A stretch of DNA of 33,606 bases from Gammaproteobacteria bacterium (GCA_003140135.1 PLIX01000030.1:1-33606); one strand, 5' to 3'; counted from the stretch's first letter, positions 16,887-26,274 are shown. Notes: a model not told the origin generated them from the letters alone. Made by a program: numbers and translations.

Positions 16887-19031
16887 ATGCGCCAGGTGCT
16901 GCAATCGCTCGCTGACGGACGCACGATCCTTGCGGAAGTGCCGGCGAGCGCCGCTCCCCGCGGGGGTGTACTGGTGAAGACGACGCATTCGCTGATCTCG
17001 GCGGGAACCGAACGCATGCTCGTTGAATTCGGCCGTGCGGGTTGGATCGAAAAGGCCCGGCAGCAGCCCGAGAAAGTGCGCCAGGTGCTTGATAAGGTAC
17101 GCACCGACGGAATCCTCCCCACCCTGGATGCGGTGCGCGGCAAGCTCGATCAAATGATGCCGCTTGGCTATTGCAACGTTGGCCGGGTGGCCGAGGTCGG
17201 CGCGGACGTTCGCGGCTTCACCGTCGGTGACCGTGTCGTGTCGAATGGTCCGCACGCAGAGCTCGTCGCGGTGCCGCGCAATCTGTGCGCGCGCATTCCT
17301 GAGGAAGTCGCGGACGACGAGGCGGTGTTTACAGTGCTCGGGGCGATTGCGCTGCAGGGCGTGCGCCTGATGGCTCCCACGCTGGGCGAGCGCTTTGTGG
17401 TCACCGGTCTTGGCCTCCTGGGACTTCTCACCGTGCAGCTGCTGCGCGCCAATGGCTGCCGCGTGCTCGGCATCGATCCGGATCCCACCAAGACGGAACT
17501 CGCGCGACGCTTTGGGGCGGACGTGGTTGCACTCGAGCGCGGCGAGGATCCGTTGGCGGTGGCCAATGCCTTCTCGGGCGGCGCGGGCGTCGACGGCGTG
17601 CTCATCACGGCCGCAACCCGCAGCAACGATCCGGTCTCGCAGGGCGCGCGCATGTGCCGCCAGCGCGGCCGAATCGTGCTCGTAGGCGTCACGGGCCTTG
17701 AGCTTGATCGCTCGGACTTCTACCAGAAGGAGCTCTCATTTCAGGTGTCCTGCTCGTATGGGCCGGGGCGCTATGACCCGCAGTACGAGGACGAGGGTAC
17801 CGATTACCCCCTCGGCTTCGTGCGTTGGACGGAGCAGCGCAATTTCCAGGCTGTTCTGGAGATGATGAATTCGCGAGCGCTGGACGTGCGCGCGCTCATC
17901 ACGCACCGCTTTGCATTCGACGCGGCGCCCGCGGCTTACGAACTCCTCGCAGGGCAGTCGCAACCGCACCTTGGCATTCTGCTCGAGTACGCGGGGCAGA
18001 ATTCCGAGCGCGTCGGGTCGCGTACCGTCGTGTTCGATCGGCAGAGCACGCACGCGGCGGCGGATGCGGAGCCCGGGATTGCGTTCATCGGCGCCGGCAA
18101 CTACGCCGCGCGCACCCTGATTCCGGCATTCGCGGCGAGTGGTGTGCGCTTGCAGGGCATCGCAAGCGGCGGTGGCGTGAGTGCGGCACACTGCGCGCGC
18201 AAGTTCGGCTTCGCGCGTGCGACGACCGACGCCGACGCGCTGATTAGCGCCGCTGATACAGACGTAGTCGTAATCGCGACGCGGCACGACAGCCACGCGC
18301 GCTTTGTGCTGCGCGCTCTGCGGGCGGGCAAGCATGTATTCGTGGAGAAGCCGCTGGCGTTGACGGCTGAGGAAGTCGACTCGATAGCAGACGCCTGGAG
18401 CGCATGCGCGCCCTCCGGGCAACGCACCCAGATCATGGTTGGCTACAACCGCCGCTTCGCCCCGCAGGTCGTGCGCATGAAATCCCTGCTCGCGGGCGTT
18501 CGGGGAGCGAAGAGCTTTGTCGTGACGGTCAATGCCCCCGCGCTTGCGGCGTCACACTGGATGCAGGACCCGCGCGTGGGCGGCGGTCGAATCATTGGAG
18601 AATGCTGCCACTTTGTGGACCTGCTGAGATTTCTCGCCGGACGCGAGATTGTGGATGCCCGGGTGCGGGCGCTCGCCAGCGAAAATGACTCCGCTCCTCG
18701 TGACAGCGTCGCAATCACGCTCGGCTTTGCGGACGGCTCCTGGGGCACGATCCATTATCTCGCAAACGGCCATGCCTCCTTTCCGAAGGAGCGCATCGAG
18801 GTCTTCTGCGCGGGCCGCATCCTGCAGCTGGACAACTTCCGGCGTTTGCGCGCCTACGGATGGCCTGGATTCAAGTCGATGCGGCTCTGGCGCCAGGACA
18901 AGGGTCAAAAAGCCTGCGTCCGTGCGTTCGTCGATGCGGTGAGAAACGGCGCAGCCGCACCCATTCCGCTCGACGAACTCCTGGAAGTTGCGCGCGTCAC
19001 GATCGCCCTTGGTGAGGCAGTGCGCGGTTGA
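16887..19031 (+). CDS. Bi-domain oxidoreductase: zinc-type alcohol dehydrogenase-like N-half fused to Gfo/Idh/MocA-family C-half
   Basis: N-half: LGYCNVGRVAEVGADVRGFTVGDRVVSNGPHAE, FVVTGLGLLGLLTVQLLRANGCRVLGIDPDPTK. C-half: IAFIGAGNYAARTLIPAFAASGVRLQGIAS, VVIATRHDSHARFVLRALRAGKHVFVEKPLALT, MVGYNRRFAP, GGRIIGECCHFVDLLRFLAG. Start set to ATG 16887 within ORF 16788..19031. Confidence 0.93.
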   Translation: MRQVLQSLADGRTILAEVPASAAPRGGVLVKTTHSLISAGTERMLVEFGRAGWIEKARQQPEKVRQVLDKVRTDGILPTLDAVRGKLDQMMPLGYCNVGRVAEVGADVRGFTVGDRVVSNGPHAELVAVPRNLCARIPEEVADDEAVFTVLGAIALQGVRLMAPTLGERFVVTGLGLLGLLTVQLLRANGCRVLGIDPDPTKTELARRFGADVVALERGEDPLAVANAFSGGAGVDGVLITAATRSNDPVSQGARMCRQRGRIVLVGVTGLELDRSDFYQKELSFQVSCSYGPGRYDPQYEDEGTDYPLGFVRWTEQRNFQAVLEMMNSRALDVRALITHRFAFDAAPAAYELLAGQSQPHLGILLEYAGQNSERVGSRTVVFDRQSTHAAADAEPGIAFIGAGNYAARTLIPAFAASGVRLQGIASGGGVSAAHCARKFGFARATTDADALISAADTDVVVIATRHDSHARFVLRALRAGKHVFVEKPLALTAEEVDSIADAWSACAPSGQRTQIMVGYNRRFAPQVVRMKSLLAGVRGAKSFVVTVNAPALAASHWMQDPRVGGGRIIGECCHFVDLLRFLAGREIVDARVRALASENDSAPRDSVAITLGFADGSWGTIHYLANGHASFPKERIEVFCAGRILQLDNFRRLRAYGWPGFKSMRLWRQDKGQKACVRAFVDAVRNGAAAPIPLDELLEVARVTIALGEAVRG

Positions 19032-20656
19032 GTTCGCTCACGCTGTACTTTCACACCCTTCGCCACCTGCGTCCTGTCCAGATCGCCGCGCGGGCGTGGT
19101 CGCGGCTCTACCGGCCGCTTCCCGACCTGCGGACCGCGCCGCCGGCGCGCCCGGCAAGTGCGCGCTACGTGGCACCAATTGCATCGGCGGCGAGTCTCCT
19201 CGCACCCGAAGTCTTTGTGCTCCTGAACGTCGAGCGCCGCTGCGCAGTCGCCAGCGACTGGCGGCCGTCCGATGCGCCGAAGTTATGGACGTATCACCTG
19301 CACTATTTTGATGATCTCAATGCGCACGACGCGCACAGCCGAATTGCGTGGCACGAGAATCTGCTCACCCGTTGGGTGGCGGAGAACCCACCGGGGGAGG
19401 GCGAGGGTTGGGATCCGTACCCCGTGTCGCGACGCATTGTAAATTGCGTGAAATGGGCTATGCGGGGCAACGCACTACCCGTGTCCGTTCAGACGAGTCT
19501 CGCGGTGCAAACCCGCTGGCTCGCGCAGCGCCTGGAGTACCACATCCTCGGCAATCACCTGTTCGCCAACGCCAAAGCGTTGCTGCATGCAGGCTTATAT
19601 TTTGAGGGGGCCGAGGCGGCGCGCTGGTACGCGCGTGGCATGCGGGTCCTCGAGCGTGAGGTGCGCGAACAGGTGCTGCCGGACGGCGGGCACTTTGAGC
19701 TCAGCACGATGTATCACGCCGCAGTCCTCGAAGACCTGCTGGATCTTGTCAATTTGCTCATCGCCTACGGCAGGGAGCCGCCGCGCGATTGGATTGCGGC
19801 CATCACGCGTATGCGCGTGTGGCTCAAGATGATGAGCCATCCGGACGGCGGTATCGCGTTCTTCAATGACGCGGCGCTGGGCATGAGTGCGACGTTCGCC
19901 GAGCTTGAGGCCTACGCGCTGCGGCTGGGTCTGCCCGCGACGCGAGACACCGCATCTCGAGTGGTGATACTTGAAGGCAGCGGCTACGTGCAAGCGCGCA
20001 CCGCTGCCGCCTACCTCGTCTGCGACTGCGCCGCGGTAGGCGCGGACTACCTGCCGGGACACGCGCACGCGGATGCCTTGAGTTTCGAGTTGAGCCTGGG
20101 GAATCGGCGCGTGTTCGTCAATTCCGGGACTTCGCAGTACGGCACGGATGCGGAGCGGCAGCGACAGCGGGGCACCGCCGCCCACAACACCGTCGTCGTA
20201 AACGCCCATGATTCGTCCGAGGTATGGGCCGGATTCAGGGTCGCACGCCGGGCCCGTGTCAAACTTCGCAGCGTCACGACGACGCCATCGGCCGTGATCA
20301 TCGAGGCAAGCCACGACGGCTACCGGCTCCTGCCGGGAAGGAATAAGCATCGGCGGCGCTGGATTCTCGAGGAGCACGCCCTGCACATCGAGGATGAAAT
20401 CAGCGGCACCTTCGCCACTGCGGCAGCCTACTTCCACATCCATCCTGATGTCGATGCGCGCCTTCACAGCGCGACTGAAGTTTTCCTGGCGTGCGACGGC
20501 CAAACCTGGCGCGTGGTCTTTGCGGGCGCAAGCGCAATAGAATTGCGTTCCGGCACGTGGCACCCGCGCTTTGGCGTCACCGTACCAAACTCCTGCATCG
20601 TCGCGTCCTTTGCGAGCGCGCTGCTGGTGACGGGCGTATTTTGGGCCCTGCCGTGA
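19028..20656 (+). CDS. Heparinase II/III-family (polysaccharide lyase-like) protein
   Basis: WTYHLHYFDDLNAHD, NPPGEGEGWDPYPVSRRIVNCVKW, YHILGNHLFANAKALLHAGLYFEG, LPDGGHFELSTMYHA, LPGHAHADALSFELSLGNRRVFVNSGTSQYG...RGTAAHNTVVVN are typical of heparinase II/III proteins of EPS clusters. TTG start overlaps the previous stop. Confidence 0.92.
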   Translation: MSSLTLYFHTLRHLRPVQIAARAWSRLYRPLPDLRTAPPARPASARYVAPIASAASLLAPEVFVLLNVERRCAVASDWRPSDAPKLWTYHLHYFDDLNAHDAHSRIAWHENLLTRWVAENPPGEGEGWDPYPVSRRIVNCVKWAMRGNALPVSVQTSLAVQTRWLAQRLEYHILGNHLFANAKALLHAGLYFEGAEAARWYARGMRVLEREVREQVLPDGGHFELSTMYHAAVLEDLLDLVNLLIAYGREPPRDWIAAITRMRVWLKMMSHPDGGIAFFNDAALGMSATFAELEAYALRLGLPATRDTASRVVILEGSGYVQARTAAAYLVCDCAAVGADYLPGHAHADALSFELSLGNRRVFVNSGTSQYGTDAERQRQRGTAAHNTVVVNAHDSSEVWAGFRVARRARVKLRSVTTTPSAVIIEASHDGYRLLPGRNKHRRRWILEEHALHIEDEISGTFATAAAYFHIHPDVDARLHSATEVFLACDGQTWRVVFAGASAIELRSGTWHPRFGVTVPNSCIVASFASALLVTGVFWALP

Positions 20657-21837
20657 GAATCCTGATCCTGAGCTTCTACTACGAACCGGACCTGTCCGCC
20701 GGTTCATTCCGCGCCACGGCGCTCGTTGCCGCACTGTGCGCGCGCTTGCCCCCTGGCAGCCAGGTGGACGTCGTGACTACTTTTCCGAACCGTTACAAGA
20801 GCTTCAGTCGCGTGGCATCCGAGGTTGATGCCGCGAACGGCCTTGAAGTGCGCCGCATCCGCCTGCCGCCACACCGCAGCGACATGCTGGGGCAGTCGCG
20901 GGCGTTTTTGCGTTTTGCACATCAAGCGCTCAAGCACGTGGCCGATCGCGACTACGATCTGGTGTTCGCAACGTCTTCACGGCTGATGACGGCGGCGCTG
21001 GGCGCCTGGATCGCCCGTCGCAAGAACGCGCCGCTGTATCTGGACATACGCGATCTATTCGTCGAAACGATCAACGAAATCCTGCCGGCACCGGCCGCCT
21101 GGCCGGTGCGGGTGCTCCTGACGCGAGTGGAGTCCTGGACCATGCGGCGCGCGGCGCGCATCAATCTCGTATCCCGGGGATTCGAGGGCTATTTCCGCAA
21201 GCACTATGGCGCAAGTTCGCTCGCCTGGTTCACGAACGGCGTCGATGCGGAGTTTCTGACGGCCGCGCCGCCTGCAGGTGCACGTGTGGCGGGCGATATG
21301 CGCACGCTCGTCCTGTATGCGGGGAATATCGGTGAAGGGCAGGGGCTTCATGAGATATTGCCTCCCCTTGCGCTCGCGCTGCGCAAGCGCGCTCGGTTTG
21401 TCGTCGTGGGTGATGGGGGACGCCGGGCGATGCTTGAGAGCGCGCTTGCCGCCCAAGGAGTCGATAATGTCGAGCTGCGCGTGCCGGTGTCGCGGGCTGC
21501 GCTCATCGACGCCTATCGCGCTGCCGATGTGTTGTTCCTGCACTTAGGCAGTCACGCCGCGTTCGAGAAGGTACTGCCGTCGAAGCTCTTTGAGTACGCT
21601 GCGCTCGGAAAACCGATACTGGCCGGGGTTGCAGGCTACGCGGCGCGCTTCATTCATGAGGAAATCGGCAACGCAGCGGTCTTCGCTCCGTGCAATGTCG
21701 CCGCCGCTCTCATCGCCTTTGATTCATTGCAGCTGATGGATCGTCCGCGTCCGGAGTTTGTCGCCAAATACGCGCGCGTGAACATTGCGCGCGCGATGGC
21801 AGATGACGTGCTCAAGCTGGCGCAGTCCTATCGTTGA
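20653..21837 (+). CDS. Glycosyltransferase, GT4 family (WbuB-like)
   Basis: VRILILSFYYEPDLSAGSFRATALVAAL, LYLDIRDLFVETI, LVLYAGNIGEGQGLHEILPPLA, VVGDGGRRAML, VLPSKLFEYAALGKPILAGVAG. GTG 20653 overlaps the heparinase stop. Confidence 0.9.
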   Translation: MRILILSFYYEPDLSAGSFRATALVAALCARLPPGSQVDVVTTFPNRYKSFSRVASEVDAANGLEVRRIRLPPHRSDMLGQSRAFLRFAHQALKHVADRDYDLVFATSSRLMTAALGAWIARRKNAPLYLDIRDLFVETINEILPAPAAWPVRVLLTRVESWTMRRAARINLVSRGFEGYFRKHYGASSLAWFTNGVDAEFLTAAPPAGARVAGDMRTLVLYAGNIGEGQGLHEILPPLALALRKRARFVVVGDGGRRAMLESALAAQGVDNVELRVPVSRAALIDAYRAADVLFLHLGSHAAFEKVLPSKLFEYAALGKPILAGVAGYAARFIHEEIGNAAVFAPCNVAAALIAFDSLQLMDRPRPEFVAKYARVNIARAMADDVLKLAQSYR

Positions 21838-22595
21838 TGTTCATGCTGAAGCATTTTTTGGGATCGTTTGCGACTCCGCTGATGCTCGCACTCCTCCTAG
21901 GTGCGGCTGCGGCTTTATGTCGAGCATGCGGTAGACGGCGCGGCGCAACGTGGTTCCTGTGCAGCGCCGCGGTGATCCTCTACCTGGGCAGTCTTATCGC
22001 CGTCGGCGAGGCGCTGCTCGGCCCGCTCGAAAGCCAGTACCCGCCGCTCGGCGCGGATGCCCAATTGCAGAATATCGGCGCCATCGTCGTGCTCGGCAGC
22101 AGCTATACGCCGCGCGACTCGATCCCGGTGACCGGAGCGCTTGATGCGGACGGCCTGGCACGAGTCGTTGAAGGCCTGCGGCTGGCGCGTCTCTTGCCCG
22201 GCGTGCGTCTCGTGGTGTCAGGCGGTGCACCGCCTGGATTCGCGGCCGGCGCGCTCGGCTATGCTGCGCTCGCCCGCGCGTTTGGGGTTCCCGATGCATC
22301 GCTCGTGATCCTGCAATCGCCACTCGACACCGCCGCCGAGGCGCGCGCAGTTGCAGCGTTACTCAACGGGGCGCCGTTCGTGCTCGTGACGTCCGCTGCC
22401 CACATGCCGCGCGCCGTGCAACTCATGCAGCGTGGCGGGCAGCACCCGATCCCGGCGGCGACCGCTCAGCGGGTGGGCGGCTCCCCGGGCAGGGGCCTGC
22501 ATCGCTGGCTGCCGACTTCTGCGGGCATGCGCGATACCGAGATTGCGCTGCACGAATACCTGGGTCTCGCCGCGCTCGCCCTCGGTATTTCATGA
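21834..22595 (+). CDS. DUF218 (YdcF/ElyC/SanA-like) membrane protein
   Basis: N-terminal hydrophobic helices, then NIGAIVVLGSSYTPRD, DGLARVVEGLRLARLLPGVRLVVSGG, LDTAAEARAVAALL, FVLVTSAAHMPRAVQLMQRGG. Confidence 0.88.
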   Translation: MMFMLKHFLGSFATPLMLALLLGAAAALCRACGRRRGATWFLCSAAVILYLGSLIAVGEALLGPLESQYPPLGADAQLQNIGAIVVLGSSYTPRDSIPVTGALDADGLARVVEGLRLARLLPGVRLVVSGGAPPGFAAGALGYAALARAFGVPDASLVILQSPLDTAAEARAVAALLNGAPFVLVTSAAHMPRAVQLMQRGGQHPIPAATAQRVGGSPGRGLHRWLPTSAGMRDTEIALHEYLGLAALALGIS

Positions 22596-23548
22596 CGCGC
22601 GTGTTGGTCACCGGTGCAACGGGCTTCGTCGGTGGCGCCCTGTGCGAGACCCTGGCGCGTGCGGATTACCTCGTACGGGGCGCGCTGCGCACCGACCGGG
22701 CGGTCCCCACCGCCATCGCGGAGAAAGTCATCGTCGGCGACATCAATTCGACGACCGACTGGACGCAGGCGCTTCGCGGCGTGGATCTGGTGATCCATGC
22801 GGCCGCGCGCTCACATGTGCTGCATCCCGCGCAGGGTTCGGCAGACCTGTACTTCGAGACGAATGACCGCGGCACCGAGCGCCTTGCGAACGTAGCTACG
22901 CGGATGCAAGTGAGCCGCTTCATCTACCTGAGCAGCATCAAGGTCAACGGCGAGGAGACCCCAGCTCGTGCGTACACGAGCGCGGATGAACCCCATCCGC
23001 AGGATGACTACGGATTGTCCAAACGGCGTGCAGAGCAGCATGTCGCCGCGACTGCGGAGCATACCGGCATGGAGGCGGTGATCGTGCGACCGCCGCTCGT
23101 GTACGGACCCGGGGTGCGGGCAAATTTTCTGCGCCTGCTGCGCTGGGTCGACCACGGCTGGCCGTTGCCGCTCGGGGCCGTGAGGAACGCACGTAGTCTC
23201 GTCAACGTCTGGAACCTGTGCGACTTCCTGCTGCTTGTGCTCAAACACCCGGACGCGCCCGGCCGCACGTGGCTGGTATCTGACGGGGAGGATCTTTCGA
23301 CTCCCGATCTCATCCGGCGCATCGGTACCGCCATGGGTCGGCGCGTGCGATTGCCGCCGGTTCCCGTGGCCTTCCTGCAGTTGTCGGCCGCTCTTGTGGG
23401 ACGCCGCGGTGAGCTTGCCCGATTGTGCGGATCCTTGGCCGTTGATATCACGCAGACCCGAACTCAGCTGGGATGGTCTCCGTGCGTATCGGTCGATGAG
23501 GCGCTTGCACGCACGGTCGCCTGGTATCTCCAAGGCGCGACCCCGTGA
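22592..23548 (+). CDS. NAD-dependent epimerase/dehydratase (extended SDR; WbpV-like position)
   Basis: MTRVLVTGATGFVGGALCETLARADYLVRGALR, VDLVIHAAARSHVL, RFIYLSSIKVNGEE, DDYGLSKRRAEQ (YxxxK), VIVRPPLVYGPGVRANF. ATGA overlap with the upstream ORF. Confidence 0.92.
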   Translation: MTRVLVTGATGFVGGALCETLARADYLVRGALRTDRAVPTAIAEKVIVGDINSTTDWTQALRGVDLVIHAAARSHVLHPAQGSADLYFETNDRGTERLANVATRMQVSRFIYLSSIKVNGEETPARAYTSADEPHPQDDYGLSKRRAEQHVAATAEHTGMEAVIVRPPLVYGPGVRANFLRLLRWVDHGWPLPLGAVRNARSLVNVWNLCDFLLLVLKHPDAPGRTWLVSDGEDLSTPDLIRRIGTAMGRRVRLPPVPVAFLQLSAALVGRRGELARLCGSLAVDITQTRTQLGWSPCVSVDEALARTVAWYLQGATP

Positions 23549-24582
23549 TCCTTGACGCGGCGCTCACGTCGCTGGCGGCGTTCGTTCTGGCGCTCGCGCT
23601 GACGGCGCTGGTGCGCAGGGACGCTCTCGCGCACGGCGTGCTCGACATTCCGAACGATCGCAGCTCGCATCGTGTGCCGACGCCGCGTGGCGGCGGGATT
23701 GCGATTGCGTTGGCCGCCGTCGCGGCCTCTATCTTTCTCCTGTGGCGAGGCGCGCTCGACCTGCAGCTGTTTGTGGCCCTGACCGGCGGCGGCATTGTTG
23801 TGGCGTTCGTCGGCTATCTCGACGATCGCCGCCCTTTGTCGGCGCGCATCCGGCTCGCCGCGCATCTGGCTGCCGCGCTGTGGGCGCTTCTGTGGCTGGG
23901 AGGCCTGCCGCCGATGCGCTTCGGCGATCACATCGTGTCGCTCGGTTGGCCGGGCTATGTCGTGGGCGCGCTCGGCATCGCCTGGACCGTGAATCTGTTC
24001 AACTTCATGGATGGCATCGATGGCATTGCCGCCTCCGAGGCGGTTTTCATCGCGTGGGGCGCGGCCGTACTGGCGCTGGTGATGCAGCAGGTTGCGGTGC
24101 CGGCGATGGCCATGGCCTTCGGCGCGGTCTGCTGCGGATTCCTGGTTTGGAACTGGCCGCCGGCAAAGATATTCATGGGTGACGTCGGCAGTGGCTACCT
24201 GGGCTACGTCCTGGTCGTACTGGCCTTGGGCGCGTCGCGGGGGAATCCGGCGGCGCTCGCCGTGTGGGTGATCTTGGGCGGCATATTCTTCTGCGATGCA
24301 TTTGTGACGCTGATGCGCAGACTCGCGCGCGGCGAGCGCGTCTACCAGGCGCATCGCAGTCATGCCTATCAGTGGCTGGCTCGGCGCTGGGGGAGTCATC
24401 GCTCCGTGACGCTTGCTGTCTTAGGCGTGAATCTCTTTTGGCTCCTGCCCTGCGCATGGTTCGCCGCCGGGCATCCCGGGTGCGCCGCGTGGACGGTGCT
24501 CGCCGCGCTCGTGCCGCTGGTGCTCGTTGTGCTTCTCGCGGGCGCGGGTCAACCTACCGGAGGCGATCCCGAGGGCCGCTAA
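23545..24582 (+). CDS. WecA/WbpL/MraY-superfamily undecaprenyl-phosphate sugar-1-phosphate transferase
   Basis: Multi-TM; LDIPNDRSSHRVPTPRGGGIAI, VAFVGYLDDRRPLSARIRLAAH, NLFNFMDGIDGIAASEA, PPAKIFMGDVGSGYLGYVL, HRSHAYQWLARRWGSH. GTG start in a 4-nt overlap. Confidence 0.94.
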   Translation: MILDAALTSLAAFVLALALTALVRRDALAHGVLDIPNDRSSHRVPTPRGGGIAIALAAVAASIFLLWRGALDLQLFVALTGGGIVVAFVGYLDDRRPLSARIRLAAHLAAALWALLWLGGLPPMRFGDHIVSLGWPGYVVGALGIAWTVNLFNFMDGIDGIAASEAVFIAWGAAVLALVMQQVAVPAMAMAFGAVCCGFLVWNWPPAKIFMGDVGSGYLGYVLVVLALGASRGNPAALAVWVILGGIFFCDAFVTLMRRLARGERVYQAHRSHAYQWLARRWGSHRSVTLAVLGVNLFWLLPCAWFAAGHPGCAAWTVLAALVPLVLVVLLAGAGQPTGGDPEGR

Positions 24583-24692
24583 AGGGTGGTAATCCCTTCG
24601 ATCCAGCTGATCCTGGGTGGCTTCGAGATTTCTTGACGGCCTGTGCTGCGAGGGGTTACTCCCGTGCCGGTGATGAATCGCGCGATTGTCTC

Positions 24693-26123
24693 TTAGTGAC
24701 TTTGCGCCACCGGCAGCGAATACAGGCCGGCAATGTCAATGGGCCGACGCAGCACCACGTGCTTGATGAACATGCGCCCCATTTCAACGATCTCGCGCCA
24801 GCGGCGCAGTCTGACCGTGATGGCGCGCCACGAGAGGTTCTTCCGCAAGGGCAGCACCTCGAGTTCGTAAAGATCCAATAACAAAAAGAGCAGGGCGAGT
24901 GTCTTCAAATGCTCGCGTGTCGGCAGATGGATGCGCAGCCTCTTGGAGGCCGTCCACACGGAAAACATGCGCACGTGGGTGCAGTCGTTAAGAACAAGGG
25001 CTGCGACCTCAATCACCGCACAGTTGCTGACGGCACTCGTCTCCTCGACTCTTGCACTTCCCAAGTCCACAAGCCAATTGTGTTCACCGCGGGCATCCCG
25101 GATGCGAAAGACGATGCGCAGCTTCAGCCATTTTCTGATAACCCATGGAATGGCGTGGATCAGTCCCAAAAAATAGGTACGAAAGGCGGCGAAATCCGCA
25201 AGCGTGCCATCCTCCTTTTCGTATTGTGAATTGAGCGCATCGCGGTGCGTTGCGAGCATCGCCTGGATGCGCTCCTGGCGCTTCGAATAGTCGAACGGCA
25301 CCAGACGGAATCCCTCAGTTTCGCTCCAACGGCTCCCTGGCGCCATGACGACACATTCGCTCTCGATGTGCGCACGGGCCGCTAGGCGGTTGTAATAGGC
25401 CCGCACGTCGTCGGGCACCACGGCGGTGTCGTTAAAGGCGGCGGTTTCCCGGTGCAGGAAACAGTGATTGCTCGCGAACGGAATGGCGTAGCGAGCCCCG
25501 ATGTGCAGCGCAAAGCGGCTGAACTCCTCGATGTAGTTCTGCTGCGTGCGCATGTCCGGAAACTTCTCCTTATAGCCCTCAATGCAATACGGGATCGCTC
25601 GGGCGCTTGAGTGGCTGCGAAGTACAAAGTCGATCTTCGGGAACGCGTGGGTGATCTGCCGCAGGGGCCAGCCGAAGAGTTTGCAGTCGTTGGAATTGAG
25701 GATCGTGCGCCCGCCGCCCGACAGCAGCATGGCGCTATCCACGCCCAGGAAATTGAACTGGTAGGAGGATAGAGTGAGATCTTCGCCGAGCGTGATGGAG
25801 GCGCCGTGCGGCAGCTCCGTGATGTTGCGGAAGCCAAGCCAGCGCAGATCATCGAGCATGCGCGTGGTATGCACCTTGGGCACGAGGATCGGCGTCGTCG
25901 GGGCGAAGAGCTTCTTGAGGGACGCACCGTGGAAGTGGTCCCAATGCAGATGGGTCAGGTAGATGTAATCGGGCTCAAGATCGCTCACCAACTCGGGGGG
26001 TGGTTCCGGGAAATTCCACCAACTGCGCCAGTAGCAGGAGCCGATCAGCCAGGGGTCTGAAACGATGCGGACACCCTTGTGGTCCACGCACAGACCCGCA
26101 TGGCTCAGAATAGTGAATTCCAA
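24693..26123 (-). CDS. MBL-fold metallo-hydrolase (UlaG/CMAH-like) with an extra C-terminal region
   Basis: LEFTILSHAGLCVDHKGVRIVSDPWLIGSCYWRSWWNFPEPP, YIYLTHLHWDHFHGASLKKL (HxHxDH), SYQFNFLGVDSAMLLSGGGRTILNSNDC. The ORF track starts at 26150, but GGAGG is spaced 7 nt upstream of TTG at 26123, so TTG is the likelier start. Confidence 0.82.
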   Translation of the reverse strand: MEFTILSHAGLCVDHKGVRIVSDPWLIGSCYWRSWWNFPEPPPELVSDLEPDYIYLTHLHWDHFHGASLKKLFAPTTPILVPKVHTTRMLDDLRWLGFRNITELPHGASITLGEDLTLSSYQFNFLGVDSAMLLSGGGRTILNSNDCKLFGWPLRQITHAFPKIDFVLRSHSSARAIPYCIEGYKEKFPDMRTQQNYIEEFSRFALHIGARYAIPFASNHCFLHRETAAFNDTAVVPDDVRAYYNRLAARAHIESECVVMAPGSRWSETEGFRLVPFDYSKRQERIQAMLATHRDALNSQYEKEDGTLADFAAFRTYFLGLIHAIPWVIRKWLKLRIVFRIRDARGEHNWLVDLGSARVEETSAVSNCAVIEVAALVLNDCTHVRMFSVWTASKRLRIHLPTREHLKTLALLFLLLDLYELEVLPLRKNLSWRAITVRLRRWREIVEMGRMFIKHVVLRRPIDIAGLYSLPVAQSH

Positions 26124-26130
26124 AATACTT

Positions 26131-26135
26131 CCTCC
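26131..26135 (-). promoter_or_regulatory. Shine-Dalgarno sequence for the MBL-fold gene
   Basis: Minus strand reads ...CCCCGGAGGAAGTATTTTGGAATTCACTATT...: GGAGG, 7-nt spacer, TTG. Confidence 0.55.
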
Positions 26136-26274
26136 GGGGTGAGGAAGCATAGAGCCTGCTCGCCGCCGCCGTTGTCAACTTTCTCACCTGCGTGAAGCGA
26201 TTATTCCGGCGGGTCGGGTCCCCTACTGCCGTGCAGCACTCCGCCGGGCTCATTCGGCGAAGACCCGGGTGAGA

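Noticed and set aside
19595-20734. 379-aa minus-strand ORF
   Set aside because: Antisense to the heparinase II/III gene, with no motif and artefactual composition.
24583-24692. AAGGG-TGGTAAT-CCCTT stem-loop between the convergent WbpL-like and MBL genes
   Set aside because: Only a 5-bp stem with no U-tract. It could be a bidirectional terminator remnant but is not distinguishable from chance.
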